A DNA stretch of 64,000 bases, taken from Ascaris suum (Eukaryota; Nematoda; Chromadorea; Rhabditida; Ascarididae). Below, piece by piece: positions 36,613-50,500 of this stretch. Position 1 is the stretch's first letter; the number at the start of each line of letters is the position of its first letter. The notes under the pieces were generated by a model. It was not told the DNA's origin. It saw only the letters and a list, made by a program, of their open reading frames with translations, and made no database searches. Made by a program: the position numbers and the translations under genes. The stretch is from positions 4,476,501 through 4,540,500 of the forward strand of contig CM024185.1 of assembly GCA_013433145.1 (NCBI GenBank). The letters run 5' to 3'.

Positions 36613-37093
36613 ATATTTCGCGATTGAAAGAACGACTTTCTGCGCATATATTTACATATCATTAGGGATGAATTTTACTTTATAATGAAATATGGCAAAA
36701 TATTAAACTGAGAAGAATTGATTAGAAACTCGTATTGTGTTACTCAAAATCTATCGGAATCTTCTTGAAAAATCAACTAATATTTGAAAAGAAAATTCTC
36801 AACTCTATTTTGAAAATCCAAACGATAAATTTTTTTAATACAAGCAATTTATTTTCATTTGAATATCTCATTGAAAAAATTATTTTCTTATAATTTTTTA
36901 TTGCAAAAAGAAAAGAGTATTAATGCATCTAGAATATGAAAATAGAAATAAATATACCTGTAAATATATTTGTATCGATGACGTTTACCTTTTTGTAAAT
37001 GAATTCAGCACACCTGTACAAAGAGTGTTTGGCGATCGTCACATCGTAGAGGCGGCGTTTAATTGAGTGGGTCGTCTTTGTGGTATTGAAACC

Positions 37094-37112
37094 GGGGGGG
37101 GGGGGGGGGGGG
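37094..37112 (+). repeat. Run of 19 G
   Basis: A mononucleotide G run in the gene-poor region. Its exact length is uncertain in any assembly. Confidence 0.85.
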
Positions 37113-39599
37113 TCGACTTAATGCGCTGCGTCTCTATGCGCAAGAATGCTCGCTACCATTATGACTAGCAGCGCATGTCCGTCACGTTATGTTGCTTGGC
37201 TAGTTCAACGCTTGTCAAATGCCGCATATGTCATGTCGTTTGTCAATATGCATCATTATGCATCAAGCAAAAAACGACAGTGGTGTTGTTGAAAATGGAT
37301 GAAGGAAAGAGGCAAAGGGAACACGTATATACTTATAACTTTAAATAATTTTAAAAAGTAATAGAATATTTTTCATATATATCTTTCGAGAATTTCGATT
37401 ATAAAGATGTTCCGCTCATCCTCTCTCTCAACCTCCCCCTTTCCTCCCCCCCCCCCAAAAAAAAATCAAGTTTTGAGAGCCGTTACGCTTATGCGCGACC
37501 TTCGACTTTGAGCAGTTTATTTGACTCAGAGCTTATTTTAATGTGATAATAAAGTATAAGCCGCTTCATGGTCAACTACCATCCTCGATTTCACCTTCGA
37601 GGTTCCTCCTACACTCGATGAGCGTTTTTTGCATTATTTCATTTCACGAGATGCCTATTGATTGTTGAATTGAGGAAATGCCAAAGAATTTTTTTAATAT
37701 CCTTTACTCGTATATGCTATTAATAACGCTATTATTCAGCCACTCTTAAACTGACCACTTAAAATTGCGATAAATTCTTGAGAGAACTTTATGAATTCAC
37801 CATGGATACATAAGAGATCGATAACCTGCAGTTGGATCATCTTCGAAAATATAGCCACCGATCATAGAATATATTATCGCAAATTTCCTATGTTCATACA
37901 CTGGCGAGGATTTCAGCGCACGAAGGAAGATTTCAATGAAGAGGGCCATTCTTTTCGAAATTCTGCCGTACTAAAGCAACATCACGTAACTAATATGCGC
38001 CGATGTATATAACACAAACGAGACAATAGAAACTGTTACATTTGTGCATATGCATATTTAAGTGAGTTAATACAAGTATATTCAAATTAACAAATTACTA
38101 GCGTCTCTAACAACAACGCGTGATGTTTTGAATCCCAAAAATATGCATTAACGATATCAGCTTTCATAAGATGGGACCTTCGTCCGCTTGCTCAACCTCG
38201 ATGAATATGCCCGACAGCTGTTTTTCCGAACTTGACATTAGTGTGCTTGGCATCGAAAGGAAAATGAGGTGGGGAGAGGGGAAGAGGAGGATGGCAAAAT
38301 AACATATAGGAATACAAAAAAGTGGTTGTTTTTAGAAAAGAAAACCCATATTTTCTCGTTTATGTCCGTTGCATATTACACTTTCGAATATGTAATACAA
38401 TTTATGATTAAAAAATTACTTTGCTAATACTCTTTCGACATTATTGAAAAGACGCATTTGTGCACTTAGTATAGCTGTCTACCTTCAAATAAAGACATAA
38501 AATCAAGGTAAGTGGAATGTGATTTTATGATTTCACGTGAATATAACGTCAAGGTTATTACTGAATAGGAACAGCCATAAATCAACGGAGAATTTATATG
38601 TGGCCAAGAATGCAATATTATTCGATATTATTGCATTTCAATAGCTTTACGAAAAAAAAAAGAATTGATAAATGTAAGAGCTTTCATGTAATTCTCAAAA
38701 TTTGCGTTTGCAATGATACTTAGCATATGTGCACATGTTCATCTAATTATTCCAACTTGGATACCCCTCAATCGAAAGCCGTCAAATTTCTTGCGTTTAA
38801 TATAGGTCACTGCATATGGTTTCCCAGATCACTTTTCACGCAAATACGTACAGAAGGATTTACGGACTCTTGAAGGCGCTAATTCATAGATATTCTCAAT
38901 ATATTTTATAGCCAATCGGTTTGGATTTCACATCGATTTACTTGGAAAATAAAAAAAAAAAACTTTTTTCGATATTCTACGAAAAAAAAAAAAAAAATTC
39001 CAAAAGAATTTCGAAGTTTTTTATGATCAACCTTATCAAGTCAATATGAATGTATTGCATTCAATGCTTCTAATATTTAATTAGTTCATCATGAATTTAT
39101 TTAGTGATCGAATTAAAAAAAAGTGCGCATCGCTGTAGACGTCTCATTTTGATGTAGCATGCTGATGCACACACAATCTTGTTTAAACGTCTCATTTTGA
39201 TCCATTTTCGCTTTTTTTTGCGCTATGATTTTCATCGACTTCAATTGAAAACTGAGAGAATGTGTATAATGAAGGGAGCACACTCTCCAATCCGCCACTT
39301 TGGCGCCAAAATCAGCGAAGTGGTCGGCACGATTTCCACACGCCATACATCCGACGCACCTGTCCGGTTCTGCGTGTAGCGATAGGTAATTTCCGTTTGA
39401 GCAGTCCATGTCATTCCACTTTTGAGTTTATTTGTTTCTTGAGGGGGTTATCGGCGTTTAGACTCAGTGAGGAGAAATAATAGTTGAATGAAAGGTTGCT
39501 GAAGGCTTCGTCGGCGGATGGATTGTGCGAGAACGTTTAGCGATTGTGTTAAGTAAGCAACGGTAGCTGAATCTCACGTATCTTTTTTCGTCTAATTAT

Positions 39600-39610
39600 C
39601 CCCCCCCCCC
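39600..39610. repeat. C run of about 11
   Basis: C run followed by atccccctcc, at about the point where base composition shifts toward the less AT-rich right half of the window. Confidence 0.7.
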
Positions 39611-41317
39611 ATCCCCCTCCTTCGATATCCAAATGTGGTTGTCACCTTTCGTTGCGAAACGTGAGAGGAGCGAGAAGTAGGAGCACTGAACAATCCTTGC
39701 TCAGCAACAATTCATAAAATACCCACTGATCTCAGCGCTGACAAAGACGATATTGTGGTTTAAATACATAACATCGAGGTTTAAACCCACGAGAGTAAGC
39801 AATAGGGCTGTCCAGTGCGAAGATGTAGAATGCGGAGCAGCATCTAGAAAAATCGACCGCTAGTTCCCATTCTTTTGTCAGCAATGCTTCCAACCATCCA
39901 TATGACATTTATCGGTCGTTACTACAAAAAACACTCATTTTGCCTTCAAATCAACTACAACATAACGTGATATCAAACGGCTATTGCCATCAGCATTGAT
40001 AAAGACAGCGTCGCTATTTCGAAGAAATCGCTCTCACCAGCAGAAAAGTTCTTCAGGTAAATTGCGATAAGCGTATAGAAACATCTAGAAAAAACGGTCG
40101 TGAAAGTTCGTGTGCTACCTGTACAAGCCTCACTGGTCGTTGCTTAGCGCAAGGTCGAACGAAAGGGGAGGAATCTTGGCACCATTGAGCATTAAACCAC
40201 CATCTCCCTGTCAGCGATCACAACGCAATTGCATCACGGACCTTTAGCGCTGATAATGATAACGCCGTCACCTCAACTTGACGATTCTGACGGGAAAACT
40301 AATCTACCTGACAGTAGAGTATTAAGAGCAGCATCTGGAGGAAATGATCAGGAAAATTCTCACCAATCTTCGAAGATTCACCCTAATTTTTTTCGTTGAT
40401 TACGATATGTTCCATCGAGCTAATTTGATCTAATGCATTCATTCCATTTAGCGTAAATCAATCACAAATCAGCAAATCACAATATACAATGTATACAACA
40501 AGCATCGACGATGAACAAATAAGAAATGGACAAACCTTAGAGTGTTCCAAATTCCCGATTATTGGTTATTGTTTGTGAATTCTTCAACTACGGCCCAAGA
40601 AGATAATCAGCAAAGAAAGGCCAATATAGGTTTCCGAGTCTCTATCAAAGATACAACGTTAATAAAATGGAGAATCTCGATTTATGATCGCTACGAACGA
40701 GAAAAAGGAGACAAGGGAAGGTATTCATCGTAAAACGTCGGAAATACAACTGAAAAATTAATGCAGAATCACACGGTTAAAAAACGACACGATGGACCAC
40801 CAAATGATGCAAAATAGTCTACATTGGAATGAAGCTGGTATTTGCTGATGGTTTCCTACCCTTCTGCGTTGCTAACGTCGCTATTATAGTACAGTGCTAC
40901 TTTCGATTCATTATCACCGGCGGAAGCTTCTTTGCGAATAGCCTCTTTATCATCTCCTCCCTCGATAGCTCACCTTGCCAACGCCTATACCACAATTCTA
41001 GCCTTCGCCATATAAAGCCCTCCAGCAACCCTGAGCACAGTGAAGTTCGCAAAAAACTGCAACAACGATGCGGGTCATTCTTCATTGCTGTATTCAGCGG
41101 CATACGAAACGCCCTTTTGCACCGAATGTTCCTTGACCTGAAAACAACGCATATGCTATATAGCCTCTAGAAACATCAGTTGACGATAGCATCAAACTTC
41201 CCATCTCCGAAGGGAAATGCTCCTTTGGGAAGCTGGAAATGGCCCAAACCCACTCTCCCTTCTAACATAAATCCCACCTTGAATATAAAGGCGAAAAGAA
41301 TCGCATAGCATGTTGAA

Positions 41318-41323
41318 TTTATT
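41318..41323 (-). terminator. Possible polyadenylation signal of the NAD synthetase gene
   Basis: TTTATT reads AATAAA on the sense strand, about 210 bases after the stop codon. I did not exclude other signals. Confidence 0.35.
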
Positions 41324-41530
41324 GGCTAATATGTTGGCAAATCGCGTGGGCTTGGAAGAAAGCAATCAACAACATGCTTCAATTTGATGTACACGTCGAT
41401 CGATTTAAACCCTTGCCGAAAATGTTGCAAAATTACTATAAACGCGCAAGATCGCTGCATTCCAAAAGGAACAAATATAAACCGCAACCTTGCATCTTCG
41501 ATGTGGACCAAAATGAGGTGAATAAATCAA

Positions 41531-44500
41531 TCAATAAAGACTGCTCACAAATTGGTCGATCTTCTTGAACTGCCACTCCCAGGAGCCGTTGTAGAGGAAA
41601 GGACGATGATCATTCCTATGATCATCACAGCTATAGCGTTCCGCATGATATGCTGAAAACACACATCCATAATGTCAATATTTATCAAGACTCCACGCAA
41701 AAGGTTAGAGCAGTATTCCGTTCGAATAATGAAGCATACCTTACCCTCTCGAAAACATTCACGATGCATTCCATTGAACTACAGCTTTGGAATATAGAAC
41801 GCACCAGCACTAAGGTTACAACCTCAAGAACGATCTGTCGATGAAATCATTTAGCTCAGGTCTTCTCATTCGCAGTGATTAATTGCCCAGATCTAATTAC
41901 TGATCCTAATTGCTTATACAATGCGTCAAGCTTGATGGAACTTCTTGTCGTGAAGATTCATAAAATATCGGCACCATAAATAACACCACTCACCTGGCGT
42001 AAGTATGGTTGCCTTATGCCGATTCGCCCCATATCTCCTATAGAAACGCTTCACCTTTATCGCAACCTAAAAATGAAGTTCCTTTAAAATCTCAAAAAAA
42101 TCTATACAGTTCTTCGCTGTCCAAAATATGAGCTAATCGGTTCACGTTGAAGCTAACCAATACCGCTTAAGCACAGTAAAAATCTTCAGAGATTTTTTTT
42201 CTATATTGCTCATAGTTACTAACTGGTTGATCTCATTGTACAAGTTATTAATCCGCAAAATCAGAATTGAATGAACTAGACTCTCAAACTAGAGTAAACA
42301 AAACCCTCGGCAAAAAAGGTCAAACTCCGTTTCTTCATGCTTCCCTTTCGATCATGAGCAAGATCCTTTGGTTTTCATTATCCGCCACCCTTTTCCCCCT
42401 ATGTTTCCTCCGTCTCAGCACTGAATCTGGTGAAAGTGGAAATGCTTACTGCTGTCAAGAACTGCTCTCTCTCCATGAATTGCCAATCAACTAGAGCATC
42501 GAAGTAAAACTAACAGACTTCCGCACGAATTTCAAGAAACGAAGGAAGCATTCTGGCGATCGACCATACAACGACAATAACATTGGGACTCCAACTCCCA
42601 TATACCTTTACGGTACCCACTGACCCATTTCTTGTTAGCCACTTGATGCAAACCACTGAGACCTTACCTCCTCTGGTGTCGCATCATGCCACATTGGCAG
42701 AAGCTTCAGGAACGTTCCATAAGGGCCTAAACAACCAGGCTTGCGCAACTGTCCAATTTCTGCCATCTCTTCGTATGTCAAGCCTATTTCAACCTGCAAA
42801 TCGCAAAATTCCATGCGCCACCGAATTCAAACAATACACTATTCACAAAAGGAGTAACCTCAATTAGCGGTCGAACGCTGATATAGTCAAATCTTAAAAA
42901 GTACGCCGCATTCAATCAATGAATGCATTTTTTTGAAACTTGTTGGCAAATAACGAGTTAAGACCGTGGCAAACAAATATGCGTAATATTCTATAGAATC
43001 CGTGCTGTCAATAATTCAATACACAAATTTAAGCAATACTTAAGAATATAACAAGCTGCAACATTATAGCTTTCCCTTGACTACCCACATATGGTGACAG
43101 ATGACTAACTATTTTACATTTTGGCAAATTCTACAAAGAAATATATACAGCGAGGATTAGCCTCAAACTAGATTCATGCTCACTTTATTTTTCCCCCATT
43201 TTTATTGAAAACAACGTTTTCTAGTTTACAAGCTCATCCTCTCGTCCTAAAAAAATTCCCACCGAATTCATGAACCTCTTATCTTAAGTCCCAGAACAAT
43301 TAAAAATAACCAACATCAGCCTCAGTACACCGCATTTACTCTCTCCGTAGCGCTAAAAAATCCTATATCGCCTCGCTCAAGAATACATTTTGCTTCGAAA
43401 TCTGCAGATCTTATAATCTCCCTCACTCTCCCCTTATATCAGCATATCATCAAATATATGGTATAATTTTGAAGAATTGGCATGACCCAACCTCGCAGTT
43501 TATGAATAGTAAACATGGTGCCCCAATTTTCATGAAAATCCAACGAAATTGTGCTTGCAAGCTCAACAAAGGTCTAGACTCACTTCATCCAATTGTGGCG
43601 GTTGTCCTTCAATTCGAGGTAGCAACTCTGCAGTTGGTGGCGCATCGATTATCCTTAAAAAATGAAATTACGTTGAAAAAGCTTTCACATCAGAGACACA
43701 ATATAAGAAATTAGCCCTCATCGCAGACTTCGGTGAAAACTGCACATACGCACTTTAGTTACGACCAATATTTCTGAAGCCATTCCTTTTCATACTTCCC
43801 GACGCGCATGTAACCAGCTTCAAGGCAAATTTTTAAATACAATCCACAAATCACAAGACCTTTGACCAACTTTTGATATTTCTTAAGCAACAAATATCAT
43901 ATCAGAACCTAATTTATCTTCTATTTCCCCTCATTCCCTTATAATGAACACTCGATATCCCCGTCACTCGTTAAAAGAAATGAATTTCTCAAAGTTGTCG
44001 GTCGATTTTGCCATTTATATCTGCATCTGAACTTCTATAAATCGCCAACTTCAAAGATAAGTGGGATATGTGAGATCTAACCAATAATCAAATATATAGA
44101 ACATCACTCCAAACGATTCAAATACTCCTTTCGTGTCTGATATCAAAGAATCAGCCTTCCATTAAGAAACTCCGAACAACGCTAAGCGCACTCACACACA
44201 AGCGCATAGACGAATGCAATGAATTTGCAAACCTAAGGCCTTTTGTCAACGCTCGAAGGAATTGAACTATAGTGGCAACTTATGAAGTTGTGAATTTCCT
44301 CTTTATTCTTCGTCCCATCGTTCAAGCAGAAATGAAATCACAAAACCAGATGTTTGTGGTAAGCGACCGGTCGCTGCAAAAATCCGCTGCTAAAAACAGG
44401 TTTTTCGGCCGCATCCGGTCGGCTCAAGTACAAACTCGATTTCTGAGTTGCATTGCATTTCAAATTTCAATAAAAAAATCTTTCATCGCCATTTATTCGC

Positions 44501-47500
44501 AAATTGGGAGATCAACAAGCAGAAACACTCAAATACGGTATATAATAACAGGGCGCTGCAACAATTCATTTCTTACAAACAAAAAACGCAAAAATCAATG
44601 AATAAAATATACTGTGAGAGGGCAGTCAAACCCATCGTATCCCTAGCGTATCGCAGCATAGCCTTTAAATCAGACTTCATCATCGATCCGATTGGATTAA
44701 GATCGGCCGCCGAACAATCGTACTTTGTGACATAACCAACCAACCTAAATTTAAACATTTACCTTAAAAGGGACTGAAATAAAATCAACGTAAATAACAA
44801 AGACGATGAAGGTGGACCTACCAACCTCAAAACAAGGTCACATAGTCAGTTCATTCCTATTGCGCGACTATTTACGAAATGTTGCGTCATTATGCTCACT
44901 GCGCCCATAATATTTTGGAGAAAAGGGGAGCGGATGAAGGGGGGCCATCACCTGATAAATATAAGAAATGAATATCACGGCTATGTCTCCGAGGGTCTCA
45001 GTTGTACGATAAAGGGCACTAATTAATTAACCAAATGAACTCATAATTCCACAACCTTAAAATGACCCATTATTCCATTCTCTATAACACTCCGGGTCTT
45101 CGACCGATCGCTCCACATATTACCGCAACTTTCTAACTGCTGTTACTGCGTTTGCTAAATTCGGTAACTGGACATCCATATAATCGCTCCATCAACAACT
45201 CAGCTACAAAAAACGCCGACATAATGGACACTGCTAAACGCTTTGTGATGCCTCCGTGCAACGCAGCTTCCTCATGGGGCATATCACCTCGCCAACCCAA
45301 CAACCTCGAGCAACACTTACGATTCGTCAACGTTGCTTGACCCGAGAACTAGCAACGATCCAGGTCGTTTGTTGAAATACAGCGCCAATTGCGCGAACAG
45401 ATACGCCGTCACCATTCTTATTCGTGCTTGGACGTTCTGCATACCCAACGATAGACGAGGATCTTCCCACTGCAAACATGACTTACCTTACTTGAATGAT
45501 CCTATGACATTAGAATAGATATGTGTCATGAATCACTTCTGCAGTGGAATAGCCCGAATCCGAAAGTAATTTCAATAATTCCATTTTCCCATCATGCCGG
45601 AAATTCCTCACGATACAAGAGGAAATTTAACCTAACGACGAAGTGGCGGCATGACAGAATGACCGGAAAATAAAAATGAAAGGAACTGGTGCAAGCGACT
45701 ATTAAGAGATGAGCAAAGACACCGCACGACCATGGAAAAAAAAAAGAAAAAACCTACTAGTCTTCCTCTGATGATTAACTAACTTAGAAGCAAACTCTAT
45801 GGTAAATACAGTAACAACAAAATCTTCCATCAGCAATCCAGAATTTCGAAACATAATACTAGGATTTGTAAGGCAAATATCGAAAATATAGTTTTAAGAA
45901 AAAGAGCTTAAAAAGTCCGAAAGTAGAACCATAAAGCACTATAAAACTATAAAACCTTATTGATATGGCGCATAAAAACTTTACGTAGAAAAGAATAGAA
46001 GAAAAAATAACTGACCGGAGGCGATCCAGAGAAATTAATGCCAAAAGTCGACGAAGCCATCGCGACAAACGCTTCAACCGTCTCGTCGATTTCTGTCCTT
46101 AGTATCGGAAAATTTTGACTCTGATTTTACAAGAAACATAACAGCGAAGATGACTGAGGCAGCCATTCTCATCTTTCTAGACAAAACCGCTATTCCTTAT
46201 GAAACCTTTAGACTCAATAATCCTTTCGAATCAGCAATAACTTCATCAAAAACAATCACGCTACAATCCTTTAAATATTCTGCTTTTTACAATATCAAAC
46301 AACCCATAGAGAAAAGTTAAGATCGCTCCAAATATATAACACCCAATGAAACTCCCAAAAGTGAGAGCTGAGGAGAAACTAAATTTCCATAGCAATGACC
46401 TTTACATATAGCATATAAATTTCCACAGGAGGATCATTACAAGATTCCCGTAATAAAACAGATTTAAATTTACTGATTAGTGAAGCTAATAGAGCATGAA
46501 ATGCACATAATGAGGAAGAAAATAGGCTGTCCTGAACTCATTTCTTTTCGTAAAACCAGATAGTCCAATTTTTTCATACCTACACTGAATCCTTATTGCA
46601 AAGACGATGCCGCACGATGACTTCTACGGGTCGAAAAAACACTCCTCCTACATCCAAGACCTAGCTACTTGATATCGCTGCACAAAGATAATCGCAGCAT
46701 TGACAAAAAATGCAAACAACCATTAAAAATGGAGAAGATAGCACATAACAAAGCAGTACAGCATTTATGCCCACCTTTTCAATAAATGTTTTGCAGTTCT
46801 TGCGAAAATTATTTACTGTTACAATATTTGCTATTAAAGACAATAAAATATGAAACAGGCCATATCCGAAAAAGCCACCCAAGTTGCAAAATTGATTTCA
46901 GCACATAAATTGTAACTTGAATGAACCTATGCAAGTACCAAGCCCCTCTCACTTCTCTATCGAAATCCCCTTTTCACCATACAGCTTAAGTAACTAAGCT
47001 CGATCGTCGACCGAACGGATTCACTTCCAAACGCCCATTTCCTTCCCTCCTTATTTCATTATCACCTCGGAAAGGGATCGCAACCAACCGCAAATGATTT
47101 GACGATATCTGTTTGGCTAGCTCTTGCGCAAAGGTTCGCGTTTGCTCCGAGGAATTTTTTGACTGCATGTAACACGTAAAGAATACCTGTAATTTCATTT
47201 AGCAGTTTTTAACGAATGTAGTGGTTTTTACAATAAAACGCCATTAATGTCCCTGTACACAGTCGACGCTGGGGAGGGGGAGGAGGGATTAGTTTACCTC
47301 TGTTGATCATGCAATCAAAATAAGAACTGCGACAGAAAATTATGGGTCACTGAGGGGAGATCTAGTTTTCAAATTGCAATTGCAATATTTCGAAAGATTT
47401 GCCCACCGGACCCGTGTCCTTAGGTGGTGAATCTTATACCAGATTTTGTGGGTTCCGAATTTTGCTATGACCAAAGGATACGCTACTATGGCATTAATTG

Positions 47501-50500
47501 AAAACACTCCTCCTTCCTCTCATATCACCTAACATCAAATGTTCTCTCAAATATCCGTCATAGCCCCAATCTAACCTGGAAGAAAAATGTGCAAAAACTA
47601 TTCGCCTAAAAAACTTTTACAATAGAAATGGTTTCTATCATCTAACAATAGTTCGCAAGATAAAAATCGAAAACGAATATTACCTTTTTGCAAAGTTCAT
47701 CGGCAGAATTGACGTTTATCTCTTCGCCAGCCAATTTAAATTCTGCTCTATCGTGGTTCGGATCCTTACAAGCTGAAAATCACATCAATTAGCAACGTTT
47801 ATTTCCCTCTAAATCTTTCTGAATAACTATGCAAAAAAAAATTCGGCCATATACACCAAAAAATAGAAACAATAGAGATCTTGACTTAGAAAGTAAAGGT
47901 TCTACTCGCAGCCCTAAAGTGGACTCGTTCTCAACGTGGTATTTTGACTCTTTCGTGCTCAATGGGCTCAATGAATGTAATCCTTCGTTAAGCTTCGGCC
48001 AGTTCACACCTTATATCTGAACAAATTTCTGCATCTATGTCTTTGAATGTAACTGTCGGAACATTGCACAAATATTCAATCGCTTTGGCCTACCACGGAC
48101 GTTCTACCTTCTTCTTCTCTACATTCATCCATTCCTATGTTCACTGACTCCTCCTCCTCCTTCCTAGCTGACATGTTCCGAATGGTTTAGCCACGTCGAA
48201 ATTTTTTTAAACGATTCAGTAAATGGAGGCTGGTCGATTTTCTCTCGCGCATCCTCACATATAAGCCTACCGCAAACACCCTGCTATTTCAATCAGCAAA
48301 ACACAGTGCGCATAAAAATTACAGCATAAATTGGTGAAATGCGAGGCTACTTTCACCTGACATCTCAAGCACTTATGTGGAAATATCAAAGAGCGCACAC
48401 CACAGCAAACAAGATAGTACAGATGCATATGTAATAAAGCTCCTGCGCTAAAACCAGCCAATGTTTCCTCACAAGACTCATTATCAACTACCAGTAATGA
48501 TCTATGTCTATTAAAATGAACAGGAATAGAAAAGAATAATATGATCAACCGTCGGAATAGGCGGCGTAGACCTTTTCGCACATTGAGCGCACCATAACCG
48601 CTACAGACGCGCTGTCCGCTCCTCCAGAGAGTGGAAGGAAAAAACCTTGCTGAAAATCACATACTTATCTCTGGTTAAACGAATGCAACAGATCACTTAT
48701 AGTATCGTCTCTAGCAACCCATTTCCGCCCTCTAAATGGCTGAGAGAAAAAACAATCCCCTTTCTTGTCTTTTCCACCCCACCATAGAAATTGAAGAATA
48801 ACTGGAATTCACTTCATTGCAACACGCTAAATATGTTGCTGTAATCCGTCAAAGTTTCCCGGGAAAAAGCGTCCACTCCTTAAGTCAACACCTCAAAATT
48901 GGCAAATTTAGCTTCAAGGCGTTACTGCAGATAGAACGGTATGCAAGCTCAAATATCCCCCAAAAGAAATAATTAACGATTAGTCACAATCACAAATATT
49001 TGGAACGCTGAAATAGGAACAGATATCATTCAAAAAATTTGGAACGTCGGCAAGGATTTGTGCATGATCGTGGAGTGATCAGAGCCATCGGCCAGAACTG
49101 TATGAATCACAGCTGCTGTTGAAGGAACTTTTTCAGCACCTGTATGAACAAAAAGAATGGGAAAAATATCTGTATAAAATGGTACGGGAAGTGATGAATG
49201 GCGCCGAAACTACGGACCAGCCAATTATGGCGAAAAAATCGAAGAAATTCTAACCATGAAGACGGCTGAAAAATACCATTTCAAAGGATGCCTCAATCTA
49301 TGCCTTCTACAATGACCTCCGGTTTCGATAAAGAAACCAACTAACTACTAAAAACGTGCCACATTTCACAGAACACCAAGAGACCAGCCGACTGGCAATA
49401 ACGCACCACACTTCGAAGTGTTAGCAGAAAATTTACCATTCCTGATCTGCGTAAATAATTCCACAGGTAAGCGGGTGGTCCATTAAGAAGTTCTTCCTCT
49501 TTTGATAAAATAACCGGCTCGATTGCATTTGATGTTGGACGCATTTCGTCGGCTTCAAGAATACCATTTGGAACATCTACTTCCGGATACTTTTTCGTAA
49601 CAGCCGCCTGAAATGACTTATCAACTCTGAAATATCCAAGCATTTGTCAAAGAACTACAAGTAAATTGCGAACTTTATTTTGTTTCGATCCAATCCTCTT
49701 CCTTTTGTAAAAGTCTACCCGTCTTTTCTTCTTTCCTCATATCTAGCCACTCTTTGAAACATCCTTAGAGAATATTCGGCGACCCTTAATGAAACTCCTA
49801 AATGAGATGTGAGGACTTAGGCAATAATTAAGTGATTACAGATGTGCGCACAATGCGATCAGGGATCACAAACTAAAATACAATCAAAGAACCTCATGAA
49901 TGCTCTAGATTCCCATATAATTTCTGCTTTTGACCGCATCTTTCATCCATGCAAGCACTAATTACAGTCGACTAAACACCATATCAATGATGGAATATTT
50001 CCAGAGAAAAAAAAGACATCAAAAACCTCAGAAAAAAACTAAATGCCATTCAAAAATAATTCGATTTGAAATTATATTCTGAAAGCTATTAACTAAACCA
50101 CCCATCATGAGTGACCAACAAAAAATTATTCATTACAGAAAATTCACCACAGATCATCTATAAAATAAACTGGTTATTGCATAAAACTTATCAATGTACA
50201 TCAATGAATGGCAATGAAAATAAAGCTTAGAAGAAATACCTACATCACTCATTGTTGAGTATATTTTCGAGCGGAAAGAATAGTTGTCTTGCAGATCGAG
50301 TAGAGCGGAAGCACAACTCTGAAGCAATAAGCAAATAAAGAAGTAATTTCTGTTACCACTAGAAAACAGCAAAATGGCTTAGGACCAGACCGGCTCCATT
50401 TATTTACCTATTTATTTATTTATTTAACATCCGAGATGGGGAAAACATATAAAAGCATTTCAGCACGATCAGTAAGAATGAGCGAGGCGCTTACAAAGCT

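Noticed and set aside
43230..43246. A 17-base microexon (DERMS) for the NAD synthetase
   Set aside because: It first seemed to match a conserved acidic segment, but exon 43584 joins exon 42793 directly in phase and already supplies [11 protein letters not shown].
44272..44735. Plus-strand frames within the NAD synthetase gene
   Set aside because: They overlap the antisense of the exon at 44613-44744 and intron sequence; codon content looks random.
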